NCBI GenBank assembly: GCA_900770725.1
Contig: CAAGLL010000019.1
Location: forward strand, 17,271 to 81,270
Reading direction: 5' to 3'
DNA: 64,000 bases
Source: an uncultured Succinivibrio sp.
GTDB taxonomy: Bacteria > Pseudomonadota > Gammaproteobacteria > Enterobacterales > Succinivibrionaceae
The first letter of the stretch is position 1. Each line of letters opens with the position of its first letter. Positions 49,822 to 59,481 of the stretch are shown piece by piece. Below the pieces are notes generated by a model. That model saw nothing but the letters and a program-made list of their open reading frames with translations. It made no database searches and was not told the DNA's origin. Made by a program: the position numbers and the translations under genes.

Positions 49822-50565
49822 ATGAAGCCGGAAAGCGCCGCCAAGGCGGGGTCCGTGCCCCGCCATGTGGCGATCATCATGGACGGCAACGGCCGCTGGG
49901 CCACGTCGCGGGGCTTCCCCCGCGTCATGGGGCACCAGAAAGGTGCCGTTGCCGTCCACCGCGTAGTCGAGGCCGCTGCCACGCGCGGCATCGGCGTGCT
50001 GACGCTCTTCGCGTTCTCCAGCGAGAACTGGAAGCGCCCCCGCGCCGAGGTCACCGCGCTCATGCAGCTGTTCGTGAGGGCCCTGGACAAGGAGACCTCG
50101 CACCTGCTTGAAAACGGCATAAGGCTCCGCGTGCTGGGCGACGTCTCCGCCTTCTCGGAGGGGTTGCGCGCGCGCATCGCCAAGGCCGAGGAGCGCACCG
50201 CCGCCTGCAGCAGGATGGTCCTCAACGTCGCCGCCAACTACGGCGGCAGGTGGGACATCGTCCAGGCAGCCCGCGCCGCCGCTCGCGATGCCGTGTCAGG
50301 CAAGCTCGACATCGCGCACCTCGACGAGGCGCGCTTTTCCACCTACCTCGCAGAGCCCCTCGACGTCGACCTCCTCATCAGGACCGGCGGCGAGAAGCGC
50401 ATCAGCAACTTCCTGATGTGGCAGGCTTCCTACAGCGAGCTCTATTTCTCCGACACGCTCTGGCCCGATTACTGCGATGCCGATCTGGATGCGGCAATCG
50501 AGTTCTTCAAGGGCCGCGAGCGCAGGTTCGGCATGACGTCCGAGCAGGTCGCGGACGCCAAGTGA
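49822..50565 (+). CDS. uppS: Undecaprenyl diphosphate synthase
   Basis: 247 aa. Cis-prenyltransferase making the C55 carrier for peptidoglycan and O-antigen from FPP and IPP. Catalytic Asp in AIIMDGNGRWA, then GHQKGAVAVHRVVEAA, FAFSSENWKRP, LLIRTGGEKRISNFLMWQASYSE-type motif and the closing WPDYCDADLDAAI. Here it precedes cdsA, with dxr after cdsA, the Vibrio-like order. Followed by two terminator-like hairpins. Confidence 0.97.
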   Translation: MKPESAAKAGSVPRHVAIIMDGNGRWATSRGFPRVMGHQKGAVAVHRVVEAAATRGIGVLTLFAFSSENWKRPRAEVTALMQLFVRALDKETSHLLENGIRLRVLGDVSAFSEGLRARIAKAEERTAACSRMVLNVAANYGGRWDIVQAARAAARDAVSGKLDIAHLDEARFSTYLAEPLDVDLLIRTGGEKRISNFLMWQASYSELYFSDTLWPDYCDADLDAAIEFFKGRERRFGMTSEQVADAK

Positions 50566-50631
50566 AGCTTGCGGCCCCGGCCGCAGGCAGCTTTTTTGGC
50601 ACAGGAGCGGCGCCAGGCGGCGCCGGTTTTT
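50565..50631 (+). terminator. Two terminator-like hairpins between uppS and cdsA
   Basis: Hairpin A: 7-bp stem (50570-50576 with 50579-50585) extended by AAGCT/AGCTT (50565-50569 with 50589-50593), then T-run to 50597. Hairpin B: 7-bp stem (50608-50614 with 50619-50625), then T-run to 50631. The cdsA ATG follows at 50633. Confidence 0.65.
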
Positions 50632-50632
50632 C

Positions 50633-51496
50633 ATGAAGACTAGGATCATCACCGGCGTAATCCTCATCGCCGCCGTGCTCGCATGGCTCTTCCTTGCAAG
50701 CTACGAGATCTTCGCGCTGGGCGCGCTGTTCATGTACATGGTCGCAGCCTGGGAGATGGGGCCGCTCATCGGCTTCAAGTCGCGCGTGACCTTCCTCGGC
50801 ATCGCGGCCGTCGCAGCCTGCGCGGTGTTCTACTTCGCAGCGCCCGGCAACTTCAAGGATCTGCCGATCCCGCGCTGGTGCTTCTACCTCGTGGCCTCGG
50901 GCCTCATCGTCTGGGTGTTCTCGCTGCCGCTGCTCTACAAGTTCCCCGCAGGCGACGGCTGGCACAAGAGCAAGCTCCTGGGCACCATCTACGCCCTGCT
51001 GATGCTCGTGCCCTTCCTCATGGGCCTCCTCATCTTGAGGGCCGACTCCTTCTCAACTGATCCCAAGCAGGGCGCCTTCCTGGTCGCCGGCGTGATGGCC
51101 CTGGCCATCGCCGCCGACACTGGCGCCTACTTCACCGGGCGCGCCATCGGCAAGACACCGATGATCCCGCGCGTGAGCCCACATAAGACCATGGAGGGCC
51201 TGGCAGGCGGGATCCTGCTCGCGCTCATCGTGATGGTGCTGCTCACCCGCTTCGGCTGGTACTCCAACTACGGGGCCGATCTGGCAAAGCTCCTCATCGC
51301 AGGCGGCGTGACCGTGCTCTTCTCGGTCGTGGGCGACCTGGTCGAGAGCATGTTGAAGCGCATGGCCGGCATCAAGGACTCCGGGAAGATCTTCCCAGGC
51401 CACGGCGGCATGCTCGACCGCATCGACTCGCAGCTGGCATCCATTCCGGTGTTCATCACCATGAACCTCATTTTGGGAAATGCAGTCCAGGCCTGA
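50633..51496 (+). CDS. cdsA: Phosphatidate cytidylyltransferase
   Basis: 287 aa, eight or so membrane spans. Makes CDP-diacylglycerol from phosphatidate and CTP. The C-terminal signature SVVGDLVESMLKRMAGIKDSGKIFPGHGGMLDRIDS is complete, with ISPHKTMEG-type RVSPHKTMEGLAGG before it. MKTRIITGVIL fits the family start. No ribosome-binding site stands in the usual place: GGAG at 50604-50607 is cut off from the ATG by a hairpin. Confidence 0.95.
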   Translation: MKTRIITGVILIAAVLAWLFLASYEIFALGALFMYMVAAWEMGPLIGFKSRVTFLGIAAVAACAVFYFAAPGNFKDLPIPRWCFYLVASGLIVWVFSLPLLYKFPAGDGWHKSKLLGTIYALLMLVPFLMGLLILRADSFSTDPKQGAFLVAGVMALAIAADTGAYFTGRAIGKTPMIPRVSPHKTMEGLAGGILLALIVMVLLTRFGWYSNYGADLAKLLIAGGVTVLFSVVGDLVESMLKRMAGIKDSGKIFPGHGGMLDRIDSQLASIPVFITMNLILGNAVQA

Positions 51497-51497
51497 C

Positions 51498-52697
51498 ATG
51501 CGCAAGATCTCCTTATTGGGCGCCACCGGCTCCATCGGCAGGAGCACGCTCGACGTTTTAAGGCGCCACCAAGGCGAGTTCTCGCTGTGCGCCGCAGCCT
51601 GCGGCAGCAACGCCGAGGCAATGCTCGCCATAGCCAGGGAATTCCATCCAGAGCTCTGCGCGGTGGCCGACCAGGCTGCGGCGTCAAAGCTTGCCAAGGC
51701 CCTGAGGGACGAGGGGATCAAGACCGAGGTAATCCCAGGGCAGGAGGGCGTGTGCCAGTGCGCCCGCGCCCCGGGCAGGGACGGGATCACGGTGTGCGCC
51801 GTCGTCGGCGCGGCCGGGCTGCCCGGCGCGCTTGCCGCCGTGCGCGAGGGCTGCACCGTGGCCCTTGCCAACAAGGAGGCCCTGGTGATGTCGGGAAAGC
51901 TGTTCTTCGACGAGGCGAAGGCGCATGGCGCCAGGGTGCTTCCCGTTGACAGCGAGCACAGCGCCATCTTCCAGTGCCTGCCTGGGGCGTGCCAGGAGTC
52001 CATGGGCTTTTGCGATCTCAGGGCGGCCGGGGTGCTCAAGATCCTGCTCACCGGCTCCGGCGGCCCCTTCCTGAGGATGCCGCTTGAGGATCTCGAGCGC
52101 GTCACGCCCAAGCAGGCCGTCTCCCACCCGGTGTGGTCGATGGGGCCCAAGATCTCGACCGACTCGGCGACCATGATGAACAAGGGCCTCGAGTTCATCG
52201 AGGCGCGCTGCCTCTTCAATGCCAATGACTCGGACATCGAGGTGGTGATCCACCCGCAGTCGGTGATCCACTCGATGGTGAGCTACCGCGACGGCGCGGT
52301 GCTCGCCCAGATAGGCCGCCCGGACATGCGCACCCCGATAGCAAGGGCGCTCTTCTACCCAGGCCGCGCCGACTCGGGGGTCGAGCCCTTCGACTTCACC
52401 AAGGCCCCCTCCATGGATTTTTTCAAGCCTGACTTTAGGCGTTACCCCTGCCTCAAGCTTGCCATGGAGGCAAGCCTCGAGGGCCAGGGCGCGACCACTG
52501 CGCTCAACGCCTCAAACGAGGTCGCGGTGGACGCCTTCCTGAAGGGCCGCATCCGCTACACGGGCATAGCCGCTGTGGTCGCGGACGTGCTCGCGTCCGA
52601 GCGCCCGGGCAGCGTGTACTCGCTCGATGAGATCATGGAGGCCGACCGCCATGCGCGCGAGCTTGCCATGAAGGCCGTGGAGCGGCACGCATGCTGA
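51498..52697 (+). CDS. dxr: 1-deoxy-D-xylulose-5-phosphate reductoisomerase
   Basis: 399 aa from ATG 51498 (MRKISLLGATGSIG); an in-frame ATG at 51480 inside cdsA is possible. Second MEP-pathway enzyme, NADPH- and divalent-metal-dependent. Seen: GATGSIGRSTLDVLRRH, NKEALVMSGKLF, metal-site VDSEHSAIFQ, TGSGGPF, HPVWSMGPKISTDSATMMNKGLEFIEA and HPQSVIHSMV. Overlaps rseP by 7 bases. Confidence 0.97.
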   Translation: MRKISLLGATGSIGRSTLDVLRRHQGEFSLCAAACGSNAEAMLAIAREFHPELCAVADQAAASKLAKALRDEGIKTEVIPGQEGVCQCARAPGRDGITVCAVVGAAGLPGALAAVREGCTVALANKEALVMSGKLFFDEAKAHGARVLPVDSEHSAIFQCLPGACQESMGFCDLRAAGVLKILLTGSGGPFLRMPLEDLERVTPKQAVSHPVWSMGPKISTDSATMMNKGLEFIEARCLFNANDSDIEVVIHPQSVIHSMVSYRDGAVLAQIGRPDMRTPIARALFYPGRADSGVEPFDFTKAPSMDFFKPDFRRYPCLKLAMEASLEGQGATTALNASNEVAVDAFLKGRIRYTGIAAVVADVLASERPGSVYSLDEIMEADRHARELAMKAVERHAC

Positions 52698-54043
52698 GCG
52701 CCGCCTGGGATCTCTTCTTCTTTGCCGTGGCGCTCGGGGTGCTCGTGACCGTGCACGAGGCCGGGCACTTCTTCGCCGCCCGCGCCTGCGGGGTCACGGT
52801 GCAGCGCTTCTCCATCGGCTTTGGCAAGGTGCTCTTCAAGCGCACCGGCCGCGACGGCTGCGAGTACGCGATCTCGGCCATCCCGCTTGGCGGCTACGTC
52901 AAGATGCTAGGCGAGGTCGACTCCGAGAACGGCAAGGGATCGTTCCGCTCAAAGAGCCTCTCGAGGAGGGCCTTCATCATCGCCGCAGGACCCGGGTGCA
53001 ACATCATCCTGGCCTTCGTGCTCTACTGCGCGGTGAACCTCCTGGGCTTCGAGGCCCCGCGGCCCATAGTGGGCGACGTGATCCCGGGATCGGCTGCGGC
53101 GCAGGCGGGCATCGAGCCGTACAGCCAGCTGGAGTCGGTGGACGGCGTGGATGTCGGGATCTGGGGCGACGCCTCGCTTGAGGCCTTCCAGGCCGCAGGC
53201 TCCGGGCGGGCGCTTGAGGTGAGGACCGGCACGTGGAATGGCCGCGGCAAGGCCGGGGCATACAGCCTGAAGGTGCCCGCAGCCGATCCGGCCGCCCAGT
53301 CCGATCCGATGGAGCTGGCCGGGCTGCGGCGCTACCAGGGCGACATCCCGACCACGGTCTCGCAGGTGCAGCCTGGATCCCCGGCCGAGGCAGCCGGGAT
53401 CAAGGCCGGGGACACCGTGAGGGCCGTGAACGGCGCGGACACTCCGACCTGGTACCGGGTGCTCGATGCCATCAGGGCCAACGGGTCCTCGCCGCTTGAC
53501 CTGACCATCGAGCGCGAAGGCAAGCTCTATGACTGCAAGCTCACCCCGCGCATGGCCTACAGCAAGGCGCTGCGCCGCGAGATCCCGCTTGCCGGCATCG
53601 CCGTGTCGGCCGATCCCAAGAGCTACCGCGCGACCTTCCGCGACGTGAGCTACCCGCTTGGCAAGTCCATAGCCAAGGGATGGCGCGAGACGGTCAGGAT
53701 GTCCCATCTGGTGATCTCCGCAGCCATCAAGATGGTAAGCGGGGCCATATCCCCGGACAGCGTCTCCGGGCCCATCGCCATAGCCAAGGGAGCAGGCGAC
53801 AGCGCGGCCGTTGGGGCCGTGTTCTTCCTAAGTTTTCTAGCCGCCATTAGTGTAAACTTAGGTATCCTGAATCTGCTGCCAATCCCGGTGCTGGACGGCG
53901 GCCAGCTCCTGTTCATGGCCTACGAGGCCGTGTCCGGCAGGGCCCCCGGGCCCAAGGTGCAGTACGCTCTCACCCTGCTTGGGTTCAGCATCCTGCTCAG
54001 CCTGATGATGCTGGCCGTTTTCAACGACATACGGGGGCTGTGA
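52691..54043 (+). CDS. rseP: Site-2 intramembrane protease RseP
   Basis: 450 aa. Cleaves anti-sigma factor RseA and leftover signal peptides. Zinc motif reads HEAGH at residues 22-26 (usually HEFGH), second catalytic motif PVLDGGQLLF in the C-terminal half. Two PDZ domains lie between the first and later spans (around GSAAAQAGIEP and GSPAEAAGIKAGDT). Same zinc-site numbering as E. coli RseP. The Phe-to-Ala change is between the catalytic residues, which are intact. Confidence 0.95.
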   Translation: MLSAAWDLFFFAVALGVLVTVHEAGHFFAARACGVTVQRFSIGFGKVLFKRTGRDGCEYAISAIPLGGYVKMLGEVDSENGKGSFRSKSLSRRAFIIAAGPGCNIILAFVLYCAVNLLGFEAPRPIVGDVIPGSAAAQAGIEPYSQLESVDGVDVGIWGDASLEAFQAAGSGRALEVRTGTWNGRGKAGAYSLKVPAADPAAQSDPMELAGLRRYQGDIPTTVSQVQPGSPAEAAGIKAGDTVRAVNGADTPTWYRVLDAIRANGSSPLDLTIEREGKLYDCKLTPRMAYSKALRREIPLAGIAVSADPKSYRATFRDVSYPLGKSIAKGWRETVRMSHLVISAAIKMVSGAISPDSVSGPIAIAKGAGDSAAVGAVFFLSFLAAISVNLGILNLLPIPVLDGGQLLFMAYEAVSGRAPGPKVQYALTLLGFSILLSLMMLAVFNDIRGL

Positions 54044-54098
54044 AGCAGCGGTGATAATATATCCCGCAAGCAGACCCAAACCTGGCATACCAAACATT

Positions 54099-56495
54099 AT
54101 GGAAAGAATCAGATTGCTCAAGACCGCCGCCGCCGTGGCAGGCATGATCATGTGCGTGGCGGCCCAAGCTGCCGATGAGTATTCAACCCCGGTCGAGAAC
54201 ATCCAGGTGCGAGGCCTCAACCGCGTCACGCGCGGGGCCGTGCTGCTCGCGCTGCCGTTCAAGCCCGGCGACATGCTCACCCGCGACAGCGTCGCCCAGG
54301 CCATGAAGCAGCTGTACGCCACCGGCGACTTCGACCGCGTAACCCTCTCCAAGAACGGCGACACCGTGACGGTCGACGTCACCGAGCGCCCGACCATCGC
54401 CGGCGTCGAGTTCAAGGGCAACAGCAACATCAAGGACGATGACCTAAGGCCGGTCATCGAGCAGCAGGGCCTCAAGGAAGGCGAGCCGCTCAACACCCAG
54501 AACCTCGCCCAGGTTCAGAAGTCCCTCGAGGACTTCTACCACGGGGCCGGCATGTACCAGGCCAGGATCGAGCCTGTGATCACCACGCTCCCGCGCAACC
54601 GCGTCAACGTCAAGCTCCAGTTCACCGAGGGCGTGCCTGCCGAGATCAAGCAGATCAACATCGTCGGCAACAAGGCCTTCCCCGAGGACGTGCTGCTGGC
54701 GCAGATGCAGCTGCGCGACGACGTGCCCTGGTGGAACTTCGTGGCCGACCAGCGCTACGACGCCCAGAAATTCAGGGCCGACCTCGACTCGCTGCGCAAC
54801 TACTACATGAACCACGGCTACGTGAAGTTCAAGATCGAGAACACGAGCGTGGAGATGACCCCCGACCGCAAGGGGCTGTACCTGACCATCGAGATCAACG
54901 AGGGCGACCAGTACAAGGTCGGCAAGACCTCGCTCTCAGGCGACACGCTCACCTACGGCAGCGACCTCAAGAACCTCATCACGCTCGAGGAGGGCGACAC
55001 CTACTCCCAGCAGGACGTGACCGACAACGAGAAGATGCTCAAGGACTACCTGGGCAAGTTCGGCTACGCCAACACCGAGGTCGAGGCGATCCCCTCGTAC
55101 AACGAGAAGGACAAGACCGTCGACCTGGCCTTCAACGTCGTGCCCGGCCAGAGGATCTACGTCTCGCAGATCTTCATCAGCGGCAACGACTCGACCGACG
55201 ACACCGTGATCCGCCGCGAGATCCGCCAGATGGACGGCACCTGGCTTTCAAACGAGGCCATGGAGACGTCCAAGACCCGCTTGAACCGCACCGGCTTCTT
55301 TGAAAAGGTCGACATGGACACCCAGCGCAACGGCACCACCGCCGACACCGTGAACGTCCAGACCACGGTCAAGGAGCGCCCGACCGGCTCCATCCAGGGC
55401 GGCATCGGCTTCGGCACCGACTCGGGCGTCCTGCTCTCGGCGTCCATCTCGCAGAACAACCTCTTCGGCTGGGGCACCAGGGGCGTCCTCTCCTCGTACC
55501 GCAACGACTACCGCAGGCACACCGAGGTGTCCTACACCGATCCGTACTTCACGGTCGACAACATCTCGCTGGGCGGCAGGGTCTACTACGACAGCTACTA
55601 CGGCGACGACGACAACGTGGTCGACTACGACAACAGGACCTACGGCTTTGAGATCAACTCAGGCTACCCGCTGAGCGAGAACTGGGGCGTCAGCTACGCG
55701 CTCGGCCTTGAGAACTCGCGCATCCGCAACCGCGGCAGGCACTTCCAGCAGGCTGACGTCTTCTGGGCCAAGTACGGCGACTCCTCCGACAGGTCCGGCA
55801 CCTTCCTGAACTACACGGCTTCCGTGAGCCTGACCCACAGCACCCTCGACAAGGGCGTGTTCCCGACCGAGGGCAACAAGCAGGTCCTGACCGCGATGGC
55901 CGCGGTGCCTGGCTCTGACACCAAGTACTACAAGCTCACCGCCGAGACCTACCACTACTTCCCGTTTGACACCGACCACATGTGGATCGCCTCGGTCCGC
56001 GGGCGCGTCGGCTACGGCGACGGCTACGGCAAGAAGAACGGCCAGGACCAGATCCTCCCGTTCTTCAAGAACTTCTACCTGGGCAGCACCTCGTGGCTGC
56101 GCGGCTTCGACCACAACAGCATCGGCCCGAAGGCCATCTACTACAGCGATGACAGCACCCTGTCCGGCCCGTACGTTTCCGACACCGCGGTGGGCGGCAA
56201 CGCCTTCTGGGCGGCGACGGCCGAGTTCTTCGTGCCGACGCCCCTGGTGTCCGAGGCCTACAAGGAGCAGGTCCGCACCTCGGTGTTCTACGACGCCGGC
56301 GCGCTGTGGGACACCCATGGCAGCGACTACTACTACGACTTCTCCAAGGCCAGCAAGTTCCGCGCCTCGGTGGGCCTGGCAGTGACCTGGATCTCGCCCG
56401 TCGGCCCGCTTTCGTTCTCGCTGACCAAGGCCGTCAAGAAGTACGACGGCGACGACACGCAGATGTTCAACTTCAACATCGGCGGCAGCTTCTGA
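54099..56495 (+). CDS. bamA: Outer-membrane assembly factor BamA
   Basis: 798 aa from ATG 54099 (the earlier in-frame start lacks a ribosome-binding site, though this one is weak also). Signal peptide ends near VAAQAADEY. Five POTRA domains (about 25-420; first begins VENIQVRGLNRVTRGAVLLALPF), then a 16-strand barrel with the hallmark WLRGFDHNSIGPK (VRGF motif, here LRGF) and C-terminal MFNFNIGGSF ending in Phe. Inserts beta-barrel proteins into the outer membrane. Confidence 0.97.
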   Translation: MERIRLLKTAAAVAGMIMCVAAQAADEYSTPVENIQVRGLNRVTRGAVLLALPFKPGDMLTRDSVAQAMKQLYATGDFDRVTLSKNGDTVTVDVTERPTIAGVEFKGNSNIKDDDLRPVIEQQGLKEGEPLNTQNLAQVQKSLEDFYHGAGMYQARIEPVITTLPRNRVNVKLQFTEGVPAEIKQINIVGNKAFPEDVLLAQMQLRDDVPWWNFVADQRYDAQKFRADLDSLRNYYMNHGYVKFKIENTSVEMTPDRKGLYLTIEINEGDQYKVGKTSLSGDTLTYGSDLKNLITLEEGDTYSQQDVTDNEKMLKDYLGKFGYANTEVEAIPSYNEKDKTVDLAFNVVPGQRIYVSQIFISGNDSTDDTVIRREIRQMDGTWLSNEAMETSKTRLNRTGFFEKVDMDTQRNGTTADTVNVQTTVKERPTGSIQGGIGFGTDSGVLLSASISQNNLFGWGTRGVLSSYRNDYRRHTEVSYTDPYFTVDNISLGGRVYYDSYYGDDDNVVDYDNRTYGFEINSGYPLSENWGVSYALGLENSRIRNRGRHFQQADVFWAKYGDSSDRSGTFLNYTASVSLTHSTLDKGVFPTEGNKQVLTAMAAVPGSDTKYYKLTAETYHYFPFDTDHMWIASVRGRVGYGDGYGKKNGQDQILPFFKNFYLGSTSWLRGFDHNSIGPKAIYYSDDSTLSGPYVSDTAVGGNAFWAATAEFFVPTPLVSEAYKEQVRTSVFYDAGALWDTHGSDYYYDFSKASKFRASVGLAVTWISPVGPLSFSLTKAVKKYDGDDTQMFNFNIGGSF

Positions 56496-56518
56496 TTTTT
56501 TTCGGAGATAACAAGAAA

Positions 56519-57103
56519 ATGGCAAACAAGTTTGCAATCGCTGCAGCCCTGGCCGCTGCAGCCCTGGCCCCGGCGGCCTTCGGCGCCGACAGCGCACCTG
56601 CCCAGAACGGCGCGGCCGCTGCGGCATCGTCCTTCATCGGCGTGGTCAACGTCCCGCTGATCATGAACGACATCCCCCAGGCCGCCGCCTCCAAGGAAAA
56701 GCTCCAGAAGCAGTTCGGGCCGCGCGCAGCCGAGCTCCAGAAGCTCGAGACCGACGGCAAGGCGCTTCAGCAGCAGCTGCCCACCCTCAAGGGCGACCAG
56801 CAGGTCGAGGCCCAGCGCAAGCTCGCGCAGATGCAGGCCGACTACAACCTCAAGGCCCGCGCCCTCCAGGAAGACCAGGGCAAGGCCGTCCATGACGAGG
56901 AGATGAAGCTCGGGCGCCTCGTGCAGGAGGCCATCGACAACATCGCCAAGGAGCGCGGGCTGCAGCTCGTGATCCGCGGCGAGGCGGTCGCCTACGCGAC
57001 CCGCGCCGTCGACATCTCAGACGAGGTCATCAGCCGCGTCAGCAAGCAGGCCGGCGCCGCCGCTCCTGCTGCGGACAAGAAGCCTGCCAAGGGCGGCAAG
57101 TAA
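56519..57103 (+). CDS. skp: Periplasmic chaperone Skp/OmpH
   Basis: 194 aa from ATG 56519 (GGAG at 56504-56507). Signal peptide through AAFGA, then an unusual Ala/Gln-rich stretch of about 20 residues, then the Skp domain: FIGVVNVPLIMNDIPQAAASKEKLQKQF, a long coiled-coil arm (about 65-140) and DNIAKERGLQLVIRGEAVAYAT. Carries unfolded outer-membrane proteins to BamA. C-terminal Lys/Ala/Gly tail. Confidence 0.92.
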   Translation: MANKFAIAAALAAAALAPAAFGADSAPAQNGAAAAASSFIGVVNVPLIMNDIPQAAASKEKLQKQFGPRAAELQKLETDGKALQQQLPTLKGDQQVEAQRKLAQMQADYNLKARALQEDQGKAVHDEEMKLGRLVQEAIDNIAKERGLQLVIRGEAVAYATRAVDISDEVISRVSKQAGAAAPAADKKPAKGGK

Positions 57104-57106
57104 GCC

Positions 57107-58171
57107 ATGCTGCTCTCCGAGATCGCCCGCAAGCTGGGCGCCGAGGTGCATGGGAGCGGGGATCTTGAGGTCCGCAAGGTGGCAAACCTGGTCACCGCCG
57201 GCCCAGACGAGATCTCCTTCCTGACCGATCCCCGCTACCGCAAGGCCCTCTCCGGCTCCAAGGCCGGAGCGGTCATCGTCCGCCAGGACGACCTCCCGCA
57301 CGTGCGCGAGGGCGCCTTCGCCTTGGTGATGAAGGATCCCTATGTCGGCTTTGCGAAGGTCGCGCAGATGCTCGACACCACTCCTCCGGTGGCCGAGGGC
57401 GTCGCTCCCGACGCCGTGGTCGAGGAGGGCGCAGTCATAGGCAAGGGCGTGGCGCTGGGCCACCACGCCGTGGTGCGCCGCGGCGCCGTGATAGGCGACG
57501 GCGCGCAGCTTGCCGAGGGCGTGTCCGTAGGCGAGTGCGCCAGGATCGGGGCGGGCACCAGGCTCTACCCGGGCGTGCGCGTCTACCACGGCTGCGTCAT
57601 CGGCGAGCACTGCCTCATCCAGTCCAACGCCGTCATCGGCTCGGACGGGTTCGGGTACGCCAACGAGCGCGGCACCTGGGTGAAGATCCCCCAGACCGGG
57701 CGCGTCGTCATCGGCGACCACACCGAGATCGGCGCGTGCACCTGCATCGACAGGGGCGCCATCGACGACACCGTGATCGGCCGCAATGTCATCATCGACA
57801 ACCTCTGCCAGGTGGCGCACAACGTGCACATCGGCGAGGGCACCGCGGTCGCCGGGGGCACCACCTTCGCAGGCAGCGTGACCATCGGCAAGTACTGCAT
57901 CATCGGCGGCACCTCGGTCTTCAACGGCCACATTACGATTTGCGACGGCACCACCATCTGCGGCATGTGCATGGTGATGCGTTCGATAGACAAGCCCGGC
58001 GTCTACGCGTCGGGCATTCCCGCCCAGCCCAACCGCGAGTGGAGGCTCACGGCCTCGAGGACCCTGCACATCAACGAGATGTACCACAAGCTCGAGGATC
58101 TGTCTGCTGAAGTCGAGCGCCTCAAGGCGCAGATTGCAGGCAGCGCGGAAGGAAACAACAAACAGGGGTAA
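57107..58171 (+). CDS. lpxD: UDP-3-O-(3-hydroxyacyl)glucosamine N-acyltransferase
   Basis: 354 aa, 3 bases after skp. Third step of lipid A synthesis. N-terminal uridine-binding domain (LLSEIARKLGAEVHGSGD, ISFLTDPRYRKAL), then hexapeptide-repeat beta-helix with NAVIGSDGFGYA and DNLCQVAHNVHIGEGTAVAGG containing the catalytic His. C-terminal helix with leucine-rich coiled coil. Confidence 0.96.
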   Translation: MLLSEIARKLGAEVHGSGDLEVRKVANLVTAGPDEISFLTDPRYRKALSGSKAGAVIVRQDDLPHVREGAFALVMKDPYVGFAKVAQMLDTTPPVAEGVAPDAVVEEGAVIGKGVALGHHAVVRRGAVIGDGAQLAEGVSVGECARIGAGTRLYPGVRVYHGCVIGEHCLIQSNAVIGSDGFGYANERGTWVKIPQTGRVVIGDHTEIGACTCIDRGAIDDTVIGRNVIIDNLCQVAHNVHIGEGTAVAGGTTFAGSVTIGKYCIIGGTSVFNGHITICDGTTICGMCMVMRSIDKPGVYASGIPAQPNREWRLTASRTLHINEMYHKLEDLSAEVERLKAQIAGSAEGNNKQG

Positions 58172-58176
58172 AAGAA

Positions 58177-58650
58177 GTGACTGACACCGAAAACACCAGT
58201 TCAGGGAAGAAGACGCTCGACATCGAGCAGATCATGGGCCTGCTCCCGCACCGCTTCCCGTTCCTCATGATCGACCGCGTGCTGGACTACAGCATCGACG
58301 GCGAGCACAAGACGCTCACCGCAGTTAAGAACGTCACCTTCAACGAGCCCTTCTTCCAGGGGCACTTCCCGGGCAAGCCGATCCTGCCTGGCGTGCTGAT
58401 CCTCGAGGCCATGGCCCAGGCGACCGGCGTGCTCGCGTTCACCATGGTCGGCAAGCCCAACCCGGGCGAGCTGTACTACTTCGCAGCCATCGACAACGCC
58501 AGGTTCAAGCACATCGTGGTCCCGGGCGACCAGATGATCATCAAGGTCGAGTACTTCAAGGAGAGGCGCGGCATCGCCTCGTTCGCGGGCGAGGCCTATG
58601 TGGGCGACAAGCTCGTGGCCAAGGCCGACCTCATGTGCGCCAAGCACTGA
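58177..58650 (+). CDS. fabZ: 3-hydroxyacyl-ACP dehydratase FabZ
   Basis: 157 aa, GTG start 5 bases after lpxD. Hot-dog fold enzyme of fatty acid elongation. LLPHRFPFLMIDRVLDY and the catalytic block FFQGHFPGKPILPGVLILEAMAQATG are intact. About ten residues longer at the N-terminus than some homologues. Confidence 0.96.
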   Translation: MTDTENTSSGKKTLDIEQIMGLLPHRFPFLMIDRVLDYSIDGEHKTLTAVKNVTFNEPFFQGHFPGKPILPGVLILEAMAQATGVLAFTMVGKPNPGELYYFAAIDNARFKHIVVPGDQMIIKVEYFKERRGIASFAGEAYVGDKLVAKADLMCAKH

Positions 58651-58692
58651 GGCGCCACTTGGCATTGCAATCGGCTTAACGGGGAAACAGCT

Positions 58693-59481
58693 TTGACAGA
58701 AAACACCGGGAAAATCGATCCTACCGCCAAGATCGGCCCAGACGTCGTCTTAGGCAGGAACGTGACGGTCCGCGAGTACGCGATCATCGACGGCGACGTC
58801 AAGATCGGCGACGACTGCGTGATCGAGCCCTTCGCGGTGATCCGCGGGCCCACCGTGATCGGCCGCCGCAACCACATCTACCAGTTCTGCTCGATAGGCG
58901 AGGGCTGCCAGGACCTCAAGTACCACGGCGAGCCCACGACGCTGACCATCGGCGATGACAACACGATCCGCGAGCACTGCTCGATGCACCGCGGCACCGT
59001 GCAGGGGCGCGGCACCACCACCGTGGGCAACCACAACCTCTTCATGATCAACACGCACGTCGCGCACGACTGCATCATCGGCGACAACTGCATCTTCTCG
59101 AACAACGCCACGCTCGCCGGGCACGTGACCATCGGCGACTGGGTGATCTTCGGGGGGCTGGCCGCGATCCACCAGTTCGGGCGCGTCGGCTGCCACGCCT
59201 TCGTGGCGGGCATGGCCGCGCTGAACATGGACGTGCCGCCCTATGTGCTGGCCGCCGGGCACTACGCCCAGCCGCACGGCATCAACAAGGTTGGCCTCCA
59301 GCGCCGCGGGTTCACTCCCGAGGCCATCAGGGCCATCTCCGAGTCCTACATGATCCTCTACAAGCACCACCTCACCATCGAGGAGGCCATAGAGCAGATC
59401 GAGGCCATCGCCAAGGAGCACAAGGAAGTGCAGCCCCTGGTCGACTTCCTCAAATTCGACGGGCGCGGGATCATCAGATGA
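58693..59481 (+). CDS. lpxA: UDP-N-acetylglucosamine O-acyltransferase
   Basis: 262 aa, TTG start at 58693 with GGGGAA upstream. First step of lipid A synthesis. Left-handed beta-helix of hexapeptides (PTAKIGPDVVLGRNVTVREYA), then catalytic His in NTHVAHDCIIGDNCIF, and a C-terminal helical domain (INKVGLQRRGFTPEAIRAI). Overlaps lpxB by 4 bases. Confidence 0.97.
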   Translation: MTENTGKIDPTAKIGPDVVLGRNVTVREYAIIDGDVKIGDDCVIEPFAVIRGPTVIGRRNHIYQFCSIGEGCQDLKYHGEPTTLTIGDDNTIREHCSMHRGTVQGRGTTTVGNHNLFMINTHVAHDCIIGDNCIFSNNATLAGHVTIGDWVIFGGLAAIHQFGRVGCHAFVAGMAALNMDVPPYVLAAGHYAQPHGINKVGLQRRGFTPEAIRAISESYMILYKHHLTIEEAIEQIEAIAKEHKEVQPLVDFLKFDGRGIIR

